Source of the DNA: Halichoerus grypus
Lineage: Eukaryota; Chordata; Mammalia; Carnivora; Phocidae
Assembly (NCBI RefSeq): GCF_964656455.1
Contig: NC_135715.1
Span: 80,392,414-80,456,413 of the forward strand
Length of the DNA stretch: 64,000 nt
Direction: 5' to 3'
Shown here: one piece after another, positions 62,384 through 64,000 of the stretch
Layout: the number at the start of each line of letters is the position of its first letter
Numbering within the stretch: position 1 is the stretch's first letter
Notes under the pieces: generated by a model
Databases searched by the model: none
Told to the model about the DNA's origin: nothing
What the model saw: only the letters and a program-made list of their open reading frames with translations
Translations under genes and position numbers: made by a program

Positions 62384-63568
62384 CACATCTTCTTTATCCA
62401 TTCATCTGTTGATGGACATCTTGGCTCTTTCCACAGTTTGGCTATTCTGGACATTGCTGCTATAAACATAGGGGTGCACGTACCCTTTCGGGTCCCTACT
62501 TTTGTATCTTTGGGGTAAATACCCAGGAGGGCAATTGCTGGATCATATGGTAGCTCTATTTTCAACTTTTTGAGGAACCTCCATACTGTTTTCCAGAGTG
62601 GCTCAGGCACGGCTATTTTAGCCGAAGCACGAATTCTCTAAAGAGTTGTTCCCTTGAGTTAGGTGGTTGGCTTTAGGCCTGCAGGCACACCCGGGGCAAG
62701 GGTCCTAGCATCAGAAACAAGAGGTGAGTTGAGAGCTCCCTTCCACACCGGCCTGTTTCTCACTCCCTTTCACGTGTGGGACCCTTTCCCGGTCTCCCAT
62801 ACAGGAGCACTGTAAAATTCCTCCGTCTTCAGGAACGGCAATGTTAGATAAAGGGCAGTAAGTATACACCATGGATTCTTGGCCTTAGTAGCCTGGTAGG
62901 CGAATGAGCTGCAGCTGGGATTCTTTACAGGCTTGTTCCTTCCAAGTCCGTGTTGAGCCCGGGGCATTCCAAGCACACATGGAGCACTAGTGTTAGCTTC
63001 AGGTAGCAAGAGCTGAGTCCAGAGGTGCCTTCTGGCCGGAACTGTTTCCGCCTCGGTTTCACGTATGGAACCCGTTCCCCAGGCTCTCACCCACGGTACC
63101 CTGTATACTGCTTCCTCCGTCTAGAGGTCGACGGTAACGGAAACACGATTTCTCTACACTGTTGTTTCTTTGAGTTAGAACGCTAGTGATGAGGCTTCCA
63201 TGCAAAAGTGGGGCCGCAGTGCTAGCTTGAGGAAACACACGGGGAGTCGTGTTCTGCCTTCTGCTGGGGCCTGAGTCTCACTCGCAAAAAGCTTTGGACT
63301 CCCTTGCAGTGCTCTCATGCACGCACACGACAAAATGCTTCCCCCCTCAGCAGCGGCTGTTTTAGCTGAAGCATGGATTCTCCACCGAGTTTTGCCTTCG
63401 AGTTAGGCGGTTTTCATTAAGCCTGCCTGCACACACAGCCGGGGCAACGGTACTCGCCCCATAACCATGGTGTGAGTTGAGAGCTGCCTTCTCTCCGGCC
63501 TGTCTCTCCCTCGATTTTACGAAATGGAACCCGTCCCCAGGCTCTCACCCACATTACACCCTAAACTG
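59843..63568 (+). repeat. Satellite C higher-order unit 8 (3726 bp)
   Basis: Lacks the 9-bp tctcccaca, as in units 2 and 4. Has 'cagtgctctcacgctt' before the L1 and 'ctcctcaaacaagagg' near 60409. Confidence 0.92.
61689..62602 (-). mobile_element. 5'-truncated L1 in unit 8, antisense
   Basis: (TA)19 at 62343-62380 followed by 'caccac' for accac. Variants: gatctgag (T), ccctccagtt (G), gacatctt (T). Own marks: 'acataggggtgc' and 'cttttgtatc' near 62465-62505. Confidence 0.95.
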
Positions 63569-64000
63569 CTATCTCCCACACAGAGGTCGACGGTAGCTAA
63601 AGCACGGTTTCTCTTCAGTGTTGTTTCTCCGAGTTAGAACGCTTGCTCTTAGACTTCCCTGCAAAAGTGGGGCCGCAGTGCTAGCTTCAGGAAACAAGTG
63701 GGGAGTCGTGTTCTGCCTTCTGCCGGGGCCTGAGTCCCACACGGGAAATGGTTCTGCGCTCACTTGCAGTGCGCTCACGCATGCACACAGCAAAATGCGT
63801 CCACCCTCGGGCATGGCTACTTTAGCCGAAGCAGGAATTCTCTACAGAGTTGTTCCTTTGAGTTCGGTGGTTGGCTTTAGGCCTGCAGGCACACCCGGGG
63901 CAAGGGTACTAGCCTCATAAACAAGAGGTGAGTTGAGAGCTGCCTTCCGCTCCGGCCTGTTTCTCACTCCATTTCACGTATGGGACCCTTTCCCCGGGCT
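63569..64000 (+). repeat. Satellite C higher-order unit 9, cut by window end
   Basis: The first 432 bp of another unit, with the 9-bp tctcccaca and gacggtagct. The array evidently continues past the window. Confidence 0.92.

Overview
The window looks like pericentromeric or other satellite-rich heterochromatin from a carnivoran mammal, most likely a caniform. Two tRNA-derived Can-SINEs carry the caniform form of the body, with the short central part, a (TC)n tract and an AAATAAATAAATAAAATCTT tail. Two long LINE-1 elements and a third, tandemly amplified L1 fragment are also present. I see no intact host protein gene, no rRNA or tRNA gene, and no CRISPR array. Almost every ORF is a by-product of satellite periodicity or a piece of a decayed retroelement.

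Layout. 1-2566: a degenerate GAGATTTGG-type satellite ('A'), here in inverted orientation. 2567-4815 and 10754-13548: a simpler satellite of the same lineage ('B') built on a ~22-bp unit with a self-complementary ATCTCATGAGAT core. The B array is split by a full-length but decayed L1 (L1-1, 4816-10753). 13549-15395: a non-satellite island with a remnant of an endogenous retrovirus env transmembrane subunit, a polypurine-tract-like run and an antisense Can-SINE. 15396-21782: a younger L1 (L1-2) with a long 5' UTR, nearly open ORF1, an intact endonuclease region and an intact reverse-transcriptase block. It carries a Can-SINE in ORF2 and is cut off at its 3' end by satellite. 21783-29098: satellite A in the opposite orientation to the left edge, organised from about 22985 as a ~2.3-kb higher-order repeat (two copies and a partial third).

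29099-64000: an unrelated, more GC- and CpG-rich satellite ('C') with a ~228-bp monomer. Its left edge (29099-33704) is diverged and mostly a ~455-bp dimer of two monomer types. From 33705 to the window end it is a highly homogeneous 3.73-kb higher-order repeat: eight full units (3726-3740 bp) and the start of a ninth. Each full unit has about 12 monomers plus the same ~0.91-kb, 5'-truncated, antisense L1 insertion with the same target-site duplication, so the L1 landed once in an ancestral unit and was then amplified. A (TA)19-27 tract inside the L1 is the most length-variable part of the unit.

The most informative signal is that sequence variants are shuffled among the eight C units. Several marker pairs show all four combinations, including a pair flanking the TA tract about 140 bp apart. 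This suggests ongoing gene conversion or unequal exchange. I found no new protein-coding system; the novelty here is in satellite architecture and evolution.
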